DNA of 64,000 nucleotides, from assembly GCA_019358835.1 (NCBI GenBank), contig JAHHIH010000017.1, positions 1 through 64,000 of the forward strand, read 5' to 3'. Shown here piece after piece: positions 1-9,280 of the stretch. The DNA comes from Tildeniella torsiva UHER 1998/13D. GTDB lineage: Bacteria > Cyanobacteriota > Cyanobacteriia > Phormidesmidales > Phormidesmidaceae. The notes beneath the pieces were generated by a model that saw nothing but the letters and a program-made list of their open reading frames with translations, was not told the DNA's origin and did not search any database. Within the stretch, counting starts at the first letter, position 1. Every line of letters starts with the position of its first letter. Both the position numbers and the translations under genes were made by a program.

Positions 1-332
1 GTGTCTTTCAACAACACCTTGAGGCTATCGGTTAACGCTAGAGGGGCAACATCCATCATCGAAGCTCGACAACAACACAGCTCTCTCCTAATCTAATGGA
101 TAGTTATTTGCTTGGGATACTCTAAGCGGTTCATAGCAGACCTCCTGATCTAAGCAGTTGCATTCATTTTGCCGAGCAAATAGAGCGTTGCCGTCCTTCA
201 AAAGGGTTAAATCGGTCTGGAGTAGAGGTGCGCTTTGCAACCTGCCCCACAACTCTCTACCTTTTGGCTGACTTTCTAGCACCTGGCACCCTCGCTATAG
301 TGATAGACGGCGGCTGTTGCGAGACTTTGACC
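1..332. other. Left edge, no assignable gene
   Basis: No convincing complete gene lies here. At the extreme left one plus-strand frame stays open from the edge to a TAA at 33-35 (reads VFQQHLEAIG), so the 3' end of a gene could enter the window, but ten codons are too few to judge. The rest, up to the ATG at 333, is taken as the leader of the molybdopterin oxidoreductase gene. A 64-codon minus-strand frame at 88-282 has no recognisable content. Confidence 0.3.
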
Positions 333-2642
333 ATGACCCAACTTGACCAGACCGAGGATTCCGCTCCTTCGACTGCCGCCAGCGATCGCGACTCGCCCCC
401 AAGCCCTCCTGTTGCCGAGCCCACTGCTGACTCTATGCCAATCGGCGGTGGTCTGCCGATCATTCAATATTGGGCACAAAAGACCCTCTCCCCCCAGGGG
501 CCGCAAATTTGGAAAACCCTGTTTCACAAGAGCGCTTGCCTGTCGTGCGCCTGGGGCACCGGGGGGCAAAATGGCGGCTTTATCAATGAGCTAGAAGAAC
601 CGCTCCAGCGCTGCATGAAGAGCGTGCAGGCTATCTCGTCAGAGCTGCAACCGGGCCTGAGCGATCATTTCTTTGCCCGCCACACCATTGCAGAACTGCA
701 AGCGCTCACCTCCCGCGAGGCCGATCGCCTGGGTCGCCTCAGCTTTCCGGTGATTCGCCGCGCCGGGTCTGACCACTACGAACGGGTGAGGTGGGACGAG
801 ATCTACCAGCTCACCACCGTTGGCTTTTCGCTGCCGCCAGAGCGGGTGGCCTCCTACAGTTCGGGGCGATCGTCCAACGAGGCGGCTTTTCTATTGCAGC
901 TGATGGTGCGGGCCTTGGGTTCTAACAACCTGGCCGACTGTTCTGACCTGTGCCACGCCCCCTCAACGGTCAGCTTGAATAAGGTCTTTGGCACAGGCAC
1001 CTCGCTAGTCAGCCTGGAAAGTCTGCGCCAAGCCGACTGCGTGGTGCTGGTGGGGTCAAACGCCCCCGCCAACCACCCCCGGCTGATGAATGAGCTGATT
1101 GAACTGCGCGATCGCGGCGGCAAAGTCATCGCCATCAACCCGGTCAAAGAGGTGGGCCTGGTCAAGTTTGGCTCCCCGGCCCATCCGCTGCGGCTGGTGC
1201 AGGGCGAAGAGATTGCCTCGCTGTTTTTGCAACCGATACCCGGCAGCGACCTGGCCCTGTTTGTGGGCATTCAAAAGGTGCTGTTAGAGCGGGGCTGGGT
1301 GCAGTTTGACTACCTCAAGGCCCATACCGAGAACTGGCAGGATGTGATCGACCAGGTGGCCGCTACCGGGTGGGAGGCGATCGTCGCCACCTGCGGCCTG
1401 ACGCTGACGGAAATTGTTGCCGCTGCGGAGATGATTCACAGCAGCCAGAACGTGGTTTTTGCCTGGGCTATGGGCATCACCCACCAGGCCAATAGCGTTG
1501 ACAACATCTATAGCATCGCCAATACCGCCCTGATGACCGGCAACGTCGGCAAACCCGGCGCGGGCCTAATGCCCATTCGCGGCCATTCCAACGTGCAGGG
1601 TTTTGGCTCGATGGGGGTGACGGCCCACCTCAAAGACAACATTCGCGAGGCGCTGGAGAAACTGCTGGGTAAATCGCTCAAGCGCGAACCGGGCTACGAC
1701 GCTCGCGCCCTGATCGAAGCGGCGGATGCGGGCGAAGTCGATGCCCTGCTGTGTCTGGGGGGCAACCTCTACGCCGCCAACCCCGACCTCACCCAGGCCA
1801 AACGCGCCCTCGGCAACATCGACACAATTGTCTACCTGGCCACCAAACCCAATCAGGGCCACTTCCACGGGCTGGCGCGACAAAACACCATTATTGTGCC
1901 GGTCTTTGCCCGCTTTGAGAACCCTCACAAAACCACCGTCGAGTCGGGCAACAACTTTGTGCGGCTCAACAGCCCCGGCAAAACCCATCTAAAGGGGGCC
2001 GATTTGGTGACGGAGATCGACTTTTTGGCAGAGCTGGCCCACCGCCTCCACGGTGACCAGCCCATCAACTGGCGACGACTGCACGATACCCGCTACGTGC
2101 GCCAGCTGATCGCCCAGACCATTCCCGGCTACGAAAAAATTGGCGAGATTGATGACACCAATGCCGAGTTCACTATTAGCGGGCGCATTTTTCTAGAGCC
2201 AAAATTTCCCACAACCTCAGGGAAGGCCGAAATGCAGCCGACGCCGCTGCCCAACCTGACGCTGCCGACGCTGCAAGACTTTGGCCTATCTGATGCCCAG
2301 CATCCCGCTTTGGTACTGGCTTTGATCACCGGACGCAGCTACGGTCAGCACAACACGGTGGTTTACAAAGAAGCCGATGAGTATCGGGGCATGCCCCACC
2401 GCCACTGCATTTTGATGCACCCTGACGATGCTCAGCGGGCAGGCTTTAGCCAAAATCAGCGGGTGAGCGTGCGGGGGGATGCGGGCCAGCTCGACGGCAT
2501 TGAGATTATTTTTGGAGAGGTGCGATCGGGCGCAGCACTGATGTTTTACCCCGAGGCAAATGTGCTGATGAAAGCGCGAATTGAGCCGAGGGCTGGGACA
2601 CCTGCCTATAAACGCGTACCTGTAGCGGTGTTCTTACGCTGA
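333..2642 (+). CDS. FdhF/YdeP-type molybdopterin oxidoreductase, alpha subunit
   Basis: The product belongs to the DMSO-reductase superfamily, close to YdeP/'formate dehydrogenase-like alpha subunit' proteins; the substrate is not known from sequence. About 769 residues from this ATG matches the family length (about 760). The N-terminal part has a Cys cluster (ACLSCAWGTGG), a central part contains GNVGKPGAGLMPIRGHSNVQG-type pterin-binding sequence, and the C-terminal 120 residues (ITGRSYGQHNT...) form the molybdopterin-dinucleotide domain. The frame stays open upstream to a GTG at 228, but the segment 228-332 has no family character, so ATG 333 is preferred. No Tat signal is seen, so it is probably cytoplasmic. 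It stands alone; the next gene starts 43 bp downstream with its own Shine-Dalgarno. Confidence 0.88.
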   Translation: MTQLDQTEDSAPSTAASDRDSPPSPPVAEPTADSMPIGGGLPIIQYWAQKTLSPQGPQIWKTLFHKSACLSCAWGTGGQNGGFINELEEPLQRCMKSVQAISSELQPGLSDHFFARHTIAELQALTSREADRLGRLSFPVIRRAGSDHYERVRWDEIYQLTTVGFSLPPERVASYSSGRSSNEAAFLLQLMVRALGSNNLADCSDLCHAPSTVSLNKVFGTGTSLVSLESLRQADCVVLVGSNAPANHPRLMNELIELRDRGGKVIAINPVKEVGLVKFGSPAHPLRLVQGEEIASLFLQPIPGSDLALFVGIQKVLLERGWVQFDYLKAHTENWQDVIDQVAATGWEAIVATCGLTLTEIVAAAEMIHSSQNVVFAWAMGITHQANSVDNIYSIANTALMTGNVGKPGAGLMPIRGHSNVQGFGSMGVTAHLKDNIREALEKLLGKSLKREPGYDARALIEAADAGEVDALLCLGGNLYAANPDLTQAKRALGNIDTIVYLATKPNQGHFHGLARQNTIIVPVFARFENPHKTTVESGNNFVRLNSPGKTHLKGADLVTEIDFLAELAHRLHGDQPINWRRLHDTRYVRQLIAQTIPGYEKIGEIDDTNAEFTISGRIFLEPKFPTTSGKAEMQPTPLPNLTLPTLQDFGLSDAQHPALVLALITGRSYGQHNTVVYKEADEYRGMPHRHCILMHPDDAQRAGFSQNQRVSVRGDAGQLDGIEIIFGEVRSGAALMFYPEANVLMKARIEPRAGTPAYKRVPVAVFLR

Positions 2643-2685
2643 TCTTAAAATAGGTATACAGGAACGATGGCCTAGGAGTTCTCCC

Positions 2686-3327
2686 ATGACCGCAGTTTTA
2701 GTTCCGCCCCAGCGCCAGGTGGTCTTGCAGGGGGTAAGCTGGGCCACTTACCAAAGCTTAAGCCGCGATTTGGAGGCCGCCCCCGGTAAGCGCCTCACCT
2801 ATGACCAGGGAGCCTTAGAAATTATGGTGCCACTGCCTCCCCACGAAATCTACAAAAAGCTGATGGGCCGTATGGTAGAGGTCACTACCGAAGAAACCGA
2901 CACCGAAATTCGCAGCCTGGGCTCTACCACTTGGAGTCGAGAAGACCTGAGCAAAGGGCTGGAACCCGACCAGTGCTACTACATTCAGCACGAGCAGGCG
3001 GTGCGCGGCAAGGATGAGATCGATTTGACCGTTGACCCGCCGCCTGATTTGGCTATTGAGGTCGATAACACCAGCAGCTCTCTAAATCGTATGGCGATCT
3101 ATGCGGCTTTGAGCGTACCGGAAGTCTGGCGGTTTGACGGCGTAACGCTGACGATATTCGCCTTGATCAACGGCGAGTATTGCTCTCAAGCGGTATCGAC
3201 TGTCTTACCACTCCTGAGGCAAGAGACTCTGCTGCGGTTTTTGCAAACCAGCCAAACTATGGGCGAAACCAGCTGGGTTAAAGTCTTTCGCCAATGGATT
3301 AGAGAACAGCACCGCAATACCAATTGA
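2686..3327 (+). CDS. Uma2 family (DUF820) restriction-endonuclease-like protein
   Basis: The 213-residue protein has the layout of the Uma2/DUF820 family, a PD-(D/E)XK nuclease fold greatly expanded in cyanobacteria and of unknown cellular role. Visible hallmarks are the early segment GKRLTYDQGALEIM, then PPHEIYKKLMGR, the DLTVDPPPDLAIEVD strand carrying the acidic catalytic positions, and the following MAIYAALSVPEVWRFD. AGGAGT at 2673-2678 lies eight bases before the ATG, supporting the start. It ends three bases before the convergent SWIM gene. The C-terminal 40 residues are variable in the family. DNA cleavage is inferred from fold only. Confidence 0.85.
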   Translation: MTAVLVPPQRQVVLQGVSWATYQSLSRDLEAAPGKRLTYDQGALEIMVPLPPHEIYKKLMGRMVEVTTEETDTEIRSLGSTTWSREDLSKGLEPDQCYYIQHEQAVRGKDEIDLTVDPPPDLAIEVDNTSSSLNRMAIYAALSVPEVWRFDGVTLTIFALINGEYCSQAVSTVLPLLRQETLLRFLQTSQTMGETSWVKVFRQWIREQHRNTN

Positions 3328-3330
3328 CCA

Positions 3331-4167
3331 CTACAGGCGATCTTTGTTTTTGTTGCGTATGCGATCGTACAAACCCTCCATCGCTTCAATGAACGAGTTG
3401 TCGCGAGTCCAGAAGGCGGGGAAGTCACCCTGTTTCTTGACCAAAATGGCCGGAACTGCTGATGGCGTAGCCACTTCAACGGTTTGAGGCAGTCGCTTCT
3501 CCCCTTGCCAAAATTCCTTTAAGTCGGGAGCTGATGCCTCAACAATTTGGGGCTGAGTGTAGTAGTGCTCTACCGGGACAGGAGGACGCTGCTGGGCCGA
3601 AAGCTCTGCCGAGAGCGCTTGCCCCAGGGGCGACTTGGCCAGCTCGGCTTTGAACTCTTCCCTGGGCAAACCCCGCAGCTCAAAGAGCAGGAAGGGATCG
3701 CGATCGAGTTCGGCGGCGATCAGGTAATAGACCCCGGCGATGTGTTTGCAGGGGTTGCTGTAGTCGGGGCAAGAGCATTTGGTTTTAAAGTCTTTGTCGC
3801 TGGCGGGCAGCAGATTCAGCCCCAGGGTCTTAAAGCTGTCTTCAATGTTGTCGGGAATTTCGTTGAGCAGCAGCCGAGAGATGAGGCTGGCTTTGGAGGC
3901 AATGAGGGCGATCGCAGCCGCCCACTTGGCTTTGCTAATGGGCGCAAAGTCAATGGTGGTGGTGTACAGCGGTTCTTTAGTCACCCCAAAGTAGGGGTTC
4001 ACCGACCCGCGCACTTTAGCGGTAACCAGTCCGCCGTTGATCTCGAAGCTCTTGACCTTGCCACCACTGGCGTAGGATCGCCCCCGCTGCAATCGGCCCG
4101 AGTCGGTCAGGCGCTCGATCGCATCAATAAACCTCTTTCCCCACCAGGTGCGGCTAAAGTTTGCCAT
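3331..4167 (-). CDS. SWIM zinc-finger protein
   Basis: The 278-residue protein starts MANFSRTWWGKRFIDAIE and carries a SWIM-type zinc motif, CSCPDYSNPCKHIAGVYY (CxCx6CxH), near residues 130-147. In this family the SWIM domain is thought to bind DNA or protein, and such genes often neighbour a SNF2 helicase. Here the helicase is on the same strand 730 bp upstream, with a toxin-antitoxin pair between them, so a joint role in DNA or chromatin handling is inferred. The C-terminal third is low in recognisable motifs. The start is the only sensible ATG; the intergenic spacing to vapC is 95 bp. Confidence 0.85.
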   Translation of the reverse strand: MANFSRTWWGKRFIDAIERLTDSGRLQRGRSYASGGKVKSFEINGGLVTAKVRGSVNPYFGVTKEPLYTTTIDFAPISKAKWAAAIALIASKASLISRLLLNEIPDNIEDSFKTLGLNLLPASDKDFKTKCSCPDYSNPCKHIAGVYYLIAAELDRDPFLLFELRGLPREEFKAELAKSPLGQALSAELSAQQRPPVPVEHYYTQPQIVEASAPDLKEFWQGEKRLPQTVEVATPSAVPAILVKKQGDFPAFWTRDNSFIEAMEGLYDRIRNKNKDRL

Positions 4168-4262
4168 CGCTAGCCTCCAGTGCTGGTTTTATTGTAGGTG
4201 AACCTGTAGATCGGACAAGAAATCAGAATTTAGAGTGGCTTCAATGCTGTCGGAAGATGTAG

Positions 4263-4640
4263 CTACCAGATGAGTTGGCAGTCGTAGCTTTTGAAGATGT
4301 CGTCGCGGCTGACTATCGTTGTCGATTCAACCCGACCTTGGGCAATAAGTAAGCGGTCAAATGGATCTCGATGGTATTGAGGCAGTTGCTCTAACGCCAG
4401 AATGTGCGGCAGGCTGATTGCCAACAACGCCATGCCGTTTTCCTGATGGTGCTCTACGAGATCCGGTAGAGACATGTTTAGATTGAGTTTGCCAAGCTGC
4501 GTTTTGATTTGAATTTCCCAGAGCGACACCAGGCTTAACAGCAGTTGTGGCTGGCGCATGAGTTGGAGGGTTGCTGGTGGAATTAAATTGGGTTCTCTAT
4601 CCCACCAGATGAAGGTGTGGGTATCGAGGAGGAGTTTCAT
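4263..4640 (-). CDS. PIN-domain toxin, VapC-like
   Basis: A 125-residue PIN-domain protein starting MKLLLDTHTFIWW. The PIN ribonuclease acid residues are visible: D6 in LLDTH, E in SLWEIQIK, and D in HRDPFDRLLIAQ, followed by SRDDIFKSY. In VapC toxins these bind Mg2+ and cut RNA. The ATG overlaps the stop of the upstream antitoxin gene (ATGA, 4637-4640), the usual coupling of these modules. The frame continues five codons further upstream (MAGRI), but the conserved start and the overlap point to 4640. Confidence 0.88.
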   Translation of the reverse strand: MKLLLDTHTFIWWDREPNLIPPATLQLMRQPQLLLSLVSLWEIQIKTQLGKLNLNMSLPDLVEHHQENGMALLAISLPHILALEQLPQYHRDPFDRLLIAQGRVESTTIVSRDDIFKSYDCQLIW

Positions 4641-4846
4641 GATTCTCCCAGCCAAAACTCGTCTGGTAAGGGAGCATCAAAATCATCGGCCATCCAATAG
4701 GGAATATCTTTGTGCAGGCCAGGTATAGGCTCTTTGAGAGCCATAGGTACCTTCTGTTGGAGGAAGGCGGCAAAGTCTAAAACGGCCTGCTGTTGTGCTG
4801 GGGTGAGAGAGCGTACCCGCTCTAGCAAGGCTTGTTCAATGTTCAC
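4637..4846 (-). CDS. Antitoxin, DUF2281/VapB-like
   Basis: This 69-residue protein starts at GTG and begins MNIEQALLERVRSLTPAQQQAVLDFAAFLQQK, a short amphipathic helix pattern typical of DUF2281 proteins that pair with PIN toxins. The C-terminal part (PYWMADDFDAPLPDEFW) is acidic and probably wraps the toxin. It is translated just before the toxin with a four-base overlap, so it is the antitoxin of the pair. There is no obvious AbrB or RHH DNA-binding domain, so autoregulation cannot be claimed from sequence. Confidence 0.8.
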   Translation of the reverse strand: MNIEQALLERVRSLTPAQQQAVLDFAAFLQQKVPMALKEPIPGLHKDIPYWMADDFDAPLPDEFWLGES

Positions 4847-4899
4847 GATATCTCTCTGGCGTGAAAGTGCTGTCTCAATTATGGAAGATGTCTAGGGCA

Positions 4900-7800
4900 T
4901 CAATCCATGATGGCGCTTTTGTTGAGGGCGATCAGTTTTTTGAATGCGTCGTTGTCTAGCTCGGTCAGCCACGATTCATCGGCTCCGACGATCGCCCCCG
5001 CCAGCTTTTTCTTATCCTCAATCATCTGATCGATGCGTTCTTCCAACGTGCCCATGGCGACAAACTTGTGGACGAAGACATTTTTCTTTTGGCCAATGCG
5101 GAAGGCGCGATCGGTGGCCTGGTCTTCGACGGCGGGGTTCCACCAGCGATCGAAGTGGAAGACGTGGTTGGCCTGGGTGAGGGTGATGCCTACACCAGCG
5201 GCTTTTAGGGACAGCACAAAGATCGCTGGCTCGGTGTCGGGGTTTTGAAAGTCGGCGATCATCTGTTCGCGCTTGTTGCGGTTGGTGCCGCCGTGGATGT
5301 AGTAGGTGTTGTAGTGGCAGGTGTGGCGTAGATGGTGTTCCAGGGCGTCACCAATTTCGCGAAACTGGCTGAAGACCAAGGCGCTTTCGCCTTCGGACAC
5401 CACTTCGTCGAGCATTTCCAGCAGGCGGCTGAGCTTGTGCGATCGCTCCGGCGTAAAGTCGCTGTTGTCCTGCAAAAACTGGCGGGGGTGGTTGCAGATT
5501 TGCTTCAGCTTGGTCAGGGTGGCGAGAATTAGCCCCTTGCGCTGAATGCCCTCGCTGGTTTCGAGCTGCTCGGTGACATCCTTGAGCACCGCTTCGTAGA
5601 GAGAGGCCTGCTCAGGGGTGAGGTTGCAGAACAGCTTTTGCTCGACCTTGTCGGGCAGGTCTTTGATGATCGACTGGTCGGTTTTGAGCCGCCGCAGAAT
5701 GAAGGGTTCCACCAGCTTTTTGAGGGTGGTGGAGCGGGTGGAGTTGTTTTCTTTTTGGATCGGCAGCTCGAACTGTTTGCGAAACTGGGTCTGGGTGCCC
5801 AGGTAGCCGGGGTTGAGGAAGTTGAAGATCGACCACAGATCCATCAGGCGGTTTTCGACCGGGGTGCCGGTGAGGGCGAGGCGATGGTTGGCGTTGAGCT
5901 TGAGAATGGCCTTGGTCTGGGCGGTTTTGGGGTTTTTGATGTTTTGGGCTTCGTCGAGCACAATGCGGTGCCAGGTGACGCCCTCCAGCAGCTTGACGTC
6001 TTTGCGGGCCAAAGTAAAAGAGGTGATCACCACGTCGTGGTCGCGGCAGAGGGCTTTGAAGGCTTTGGTGTCTTGGTTGCGATCGCCCCCGTGGTGCACC
6101 ACCGCCCGCAGATGCGGCGCAAACTTTTCGATCTCGTGGTACCAGTTGCCGACCACAGAAGTCGGCGCAATCAGCAGCGTGGGAGGAATCGGCTGGGCCG
6201 TTTTTTCTCGTTCTTGAATCAGGCGGGCGATCACCTGAATGGTCTTGCCCAGGCCCATGTCGTCAGCCAAACACCCGTTCAGGCCTAGATTTTCTAGGTA
6301 GTGCAGCCAGGACAGCCCGCGCTTTTGGTAGTCGCGCAGATTGCCCTGGAGCTGGTCGGGGTCGGGGGTGAGTGCGAGGCGAGTTTTGTCGCTGAGCTGG
6401 GTGAGCATGGTGGCCAGGGTGTCGTTGCGATCGAACTCGACCTCTAGGCTGTCGTCGGCCTCGCCGCTGGTCAGGCGCATGAAGTCGAGCAGGCTCATTT
6501 CGGGGTTTTCGGCCTGCTGCTGCTGCCAAAACTCCAGCATTTGCTGCATTTTGTCCTGGTCTAGCTCCATCCACTGGCCGCGAAACTTGACCAGGGGCGA
6601 CTTGGCGTTGACGAGCTGCTGCCACTCTTGCTCGGTGACGGGCTGGTCACCAATGGAGAGGTCGTACTGGTACTGCACCAGGGTGTCGTAGGAAAAGTAG
6701 CCCTTCGATTTGTCGCTGCCGCCCGCCGATTTGCCCTTGGCCCGCAGCCGTACTTTGGCCCGCTGGCGACCCTTGGGCGTCCACCAGGCGGGGACGATCA
6801 CCTTGTAGCCCGCGTCTTCCAGCACCCAAGCAGATTCTTTTAGAAAAGTGAAGGCGGTATCGAGGTTGAGGTGGATGCCAATGGGCTGATCGGTCTCTAG
6901 ACCACGCCACAGGTCTGGGTAGATGCGGGCAGCGTAGCCCAGATTCATCAGCAGGTTTTGTTCAAACCTATCTCCCATCTGAGCTTTGACCTGGGCCTGC
7001 TGCTTGGGGCGCATGCGCCAGTAGTCATCCAATGAGACTCTGAGGGAGGGATCGTGCTTGGGGGCAACCTGAAAGAGAAGTTGCCAGGGATCTTCTGGCT
7101 TGAACGGGTCTTGCAGATGAAAGTACAGATAAAAGGTCTGGTCGGTTTGGGTGCGAACAATGCGATCGCGCCAGCCCTGCCAATGCTGATACCGCTCCAA
7201 CGCCGCTGCCGATTTTCCTGGAGCATTGACTTGCAAGCAATCTTGAATCAGCGTATTCTCAACAGTCTTGAGGTAATTCTGGGGGATATTGGTACCCCGC
7301 ACTAAGTCGGTTACGAAGCACTCAGAGAAGTGGCGGAGTAGAGTTTCGCGGTTGTAGAAGGCGGGTGGGGCTGGTGGCTCCTCAAACCCGGCGACGCAGA
7401 GCAGGGGCATATAGTCGATATAGGTTTGAATGTGCTCGGTGTAGCGATCGCCAACGATCTCCCACCCCGGATAAATCTCAAACCCTGGCTCTGGCCCTGA
7501 TTTTGATGTAGCCGTCTGCTTTTTGGTCGCTGCCTTCGTCCCCGCTGCTTTGCGCCGAGTGGATGCCTTGGCAGCTGCAACCTGTCGATACTTCAGGGCC
7601 GGAATGTACTGATCGCGCAAGATTACCTGCTTAAACGCCTGGGTGTAGTGGTACCAAAACAGCAGGTCGGCCCCCAGTTGCACCTCCGCCAGGTTGTAGA
7701 CGGCAAGAAAGTGCAGATTATTCAGCACCGTGATCAGGTCAGAGAGCACCGGAATTTGGTAGCAATCGACCTGCCAGTACTGCCAGTCAAAGCGCTCTGG

Positions 7801-8100
7801 GGTTTCCACCTCCAGGTAGCGGGATAGCTCTAGGGAAGGCAGCGGCTGGTTGTCTACCGTGGGGAGTAAAAAGGTGCGGGGAGTGATGAAGGCGACTAGG
7901 GGGCGGCGATCGGGAGATTTTAGACCCAGCTCATCGCTTAGCACCGCCGCCAGGTCGGATTCTGGCAGGTGGCAGGGGTGGGTTTCTGGTGACAGGCGGC
8001 GACGGCTTTTTGCCTCGGTTTCTACCCACAGGTAAAAGTCCCCCGTCTGCACAAAGTCGGCGGCGGGCTGAGGTATCCAAGTGCCGTGGAGGATTTGCAT
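4900..8100 (-). CDS. SNF2-family DEAD/DEAH helicase
   Basis: A 1066-residue SNF2-type ATPase/translocase. The first half (about residues 1-590) is the bacterial SNF2-associated region with a Lys/Ala/Thr-rich linker around residues 175-200. The motor follows: motif I DDMGLGKT near 620, motif II DEAQ, motif III LTGTPVEN, and the second RecA lobe with YIHGGTNRNKR, ADFQNPD, LKAAGVGI and the motif VI segment DRAFRIGQ. Bacterial relatives (HepA/RapA-like group) move along DNA or displace bound proteins. The gene is the likely first member of a minus-strand set with the toxin-antitoxin pair and the SWIM gene; the gap to the antitoxin is 53 bp. Start MQILHGTWIPQP is conserved in type. Confidence 0.93.
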   Translation of the reverse strand: MQILHGTWIPQPAADFVQTGDFYLWVETEAKSRRRLSPETHPCHLPESDLAAVLSDELGLKSPDRRPLVAFITPRTFLLPTVDNQPLPSLELSRYLEVETPERFDWQYWQVDCYQIPVLSDLITVLNNLHFLAVYNLAEVQLGADLLFWYHYTQAFKQVILRDQYIPALKYRQVAAAKASTRRKAAGTKAATKKQTATSKSGPEPGFEIYPGWEIVGDRYTEHIQTYIDYMPLLCVAGFEEPPAPPAFYNRETLLRHFSECFVTDLVRGTNIPQNYLKTVENTLIQDCLQVNAPGKSAAALERYQHWQGWRDRIVRTQTDQTFYLYFHLQDPFKPEDPWQLLFQVAPKHDPSLRVSLDDYWRMRPKQQAQVKAQMGDRFEQNLLMNLGYAARIYPDLWRGLETDQPIGIHLNLDTAFTFLKESAWVLEDAGYKVIVPAWWTPKGRQRAKVRLRAKGKSAGGSDKSKGYFSYDTLVQYQYDLSIGDQPVTEQEWQQLVNAKSPLVKFRGQWMELDQDKMQQMLEFWQQQQAENPEMSLLDFMRLTSGEADDSLEVEFDRNDTLATMLTQLSDKTRLALTPDPDQLQGNLRDYQKRGLSWLHYLENLGLNGCLADDMGLGKTIQVIARLIQEREKTAQPIPPTLLIAPTSVVGNWYHEIEKFAPHLRAVVHHGGDRNQDTKAFKALCRDHDVVITSFTLARKDVKLLEGVTWHRIVLDEAQNIKNPKTAQTKAILKLNANHRLALTGTPVENRLMDLWSIFNFLNPGYLGTQTQFRKQFELPIQKENNSTRSTTLKKLVEPFILRRLKTDQSIIKDLPDKVEQKLFCNLTPEQASLYEAVLKDVTEQLETSEGIQRKGLILATLTKLKQICNHPRQFLQDNSDFTPERSHKLSRLLEMLDEVVSEGESALVFSQFREIGDALEHHLRHTCHYNTYYIHGGTNRNKREQMIADFQNPDTEPAIFVLSLKAAGVGITLTQANHVFHFDRWWNPAVEDQATDRAFRIGQKKNVFVHKFVAMGTLEERIDQMIEDKKKLAGAIVGADESWLTELDNDAFKKLIALNKSAIMD

Positions 8101-8335
8101 GATTCGATCTCGACAGTGGGGCGAACTGTCTAGTCAGCCCTGGTTCAGCTCTGCTCAAAGCAAGTGTCCCCAGGCTAGCAAGCATAGCAAGTGCTTACTT
8201 TTTACCATAAGCGCTTCGGGACTGTGCAGTTTGCCGTTACCCAACTTGATTAGCGCGGCAGAACTCGACCGCAGTGGGGAGAAATCTGAGCTGATGCTCA
8301 ACTATGATCTAACCGCAGACGCTACGGATAGTTCT

Positions 8336-8875
8336 ATGCTTGTGCTCTTCAATCGAATCAAGCTTCTCTGTTGTGCGGTGGGCCTTGGGTGCCTGATCTG
8401 GATGGCTGGCCCAGCCTACGCCGATGCGCTAACGACCCAAGCCGACCTGATTGATAACAGCGGCACCACCATTGGCACGGTGCAGGTTGAGCAGGGGCAC
8501 AAAGGGGTTTTGGTAAATCTCAAGGCCAAAGATTTGCCCCCCGGCTACCACGGCATGCACTTCCACGCCGTGGGCGACTGCTCTGATGTAGCGGCGTTTA
8601 AATCGGCGGGTGGGCATGTGAACCCCTTCGACCAACCCCACGGGTTTCGTAACCCCGATGGCCCCCATGAAGGCAATTTGCCCAACCTGGTGGTCGCCGC
8701 CGATGGCACGGTGGAAGTTGAGCTGTACAGCGACCTGGTAGCGCTAGATTCTGGAGCGGCCAAACTGCTGGATGAGGACGGCACGGCGCTGATCATCCAC
8801 ACCGATAAGGATGATCACTATTCACAACCCATTGGCGGCTCGGGTGGGCGCATCGCCTGTGCCGTGATTAAGTAG
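8336..8875 (+). CDS. sodC: Periplasmic Cu/Zn superoxide dismutase
   Basis: The 179-residue precursor disproportionates superoxide. From ATG 8336 it has a signal peptide (MLVLFNRIKLLCCAVG..., cleavage after about AYADA). Copper ligands are H75, H77, H94 and H155; zinc ligands are H94, H102, H111 and D123; the disulfide is C82-C175. All are present, so the enzyme should be active in the periplasm. The frame remains open upstream to 8081, but that extension overlaps the helicase promoter and lacks signal-peptide logic, so it is rejected. The gene is divergent from the SNF2 helicase, with 235 bp between the starts. Confidence 0.93.
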   Translation: MLVLFNRIKLLCCAVGLGCLIWMAGPAYADALTTQADLIDNSGTTIGTVQVEQGHKGVLVNLKAKDLPPGYHGMHFHAVGDCSDVAAFKSAGGHVNPFDQPHGFRNPDGPHEGNLPNLVVAADGTVEVELYSDLVALDSGAAKLLDEDGTALIIHTDKDDHYSQPIGGSGGRIACAVIK

Positions 8876-8914
8876 TGCCAGTGCGTGGGATGAGTATTAA
8901 TCTCGCAAATTTAC

Positions 8915-9145
8915 GAAGCTGAGTTCGCCATTCATGAAGCTAGGTTCGCCACTCACGAGGCTGGGTCTGCCATCCACGAGGCTGAGTTCGTCACCCGTGA
9001 AGCTGGGTTCGTTACTACTGAAGCTGGCTTCGTCATCGATGAAGCTGAGTTCGCTACTTACGAAGTTGGGTTCGTCAATGATTGGGTTAGATCCGTCACC
9101 GAGTAAGCTGAGTTTGTCACCCACGAAGCTGGGTTGGTGTCTCGT
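8915..9145. repeat. 21-bp tandem repeat, 11 copies
   Basis: Eleven consecutive 21-base units run without gaps, consensus gaagctgRgttcgtcaYYcay, phase set at 8915, 8936, 8957 and so on to 9125-9145. Copies differ at a few positions; copies 9 to 11 are the most diverged. Because 21 is a multiple of three, several frames on both strands read as heptapeptide repeats (for example KLGS-type on plus and EPSF-type on minus) without stops. No Shine-Dalgarno or homology supports translation. It lies between sodC and the pentapeptide-repeat gene. Confidence 0.93.
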
Positions 9146-9280
9146 GGAACTTCCTGCTGCAAGCTTAGGTGGGGGCCTATTGTGGGCATCAACCCTTTAG
9201 CCACAGGCCAAAAAAAGATACGGAACGGATGAGCGACAGCGCGTAGTCTAGGGTGAAGTGACAATGCAGGCTCAACGGCG

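Noticed and set aside
88-282. 64-codon minus-strand frame at the left edge
   Set aside because: No homologous motif, no ribosome-binding site, and its start lies in the leader of the following gene.
3547-4173. Long plus-strand frame opposite the SWIM gene
   Set aside because: It is the antisense of a gene with a clear SWIM motif; the product lacks domain character.
5638-6288. Long plus-strand frame opposite the SNF2 helicase
   Set aside because: Antisense of the helicase motor domain; high GC makes long shadow frames.
8915-9145. Possible CRISPR array
   Set aside because: The units are contiguous 21-mers with no variable spacers between them, and there are no cas genes nearby, so it is a tandem repeat.
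8897-9200. Frames of repeated heptapeptides on both strands
   Set aside because: Openness follows from the 21-base period, which keeps stops out of several frames at once. No ribosome-binding site or homology supports translation.
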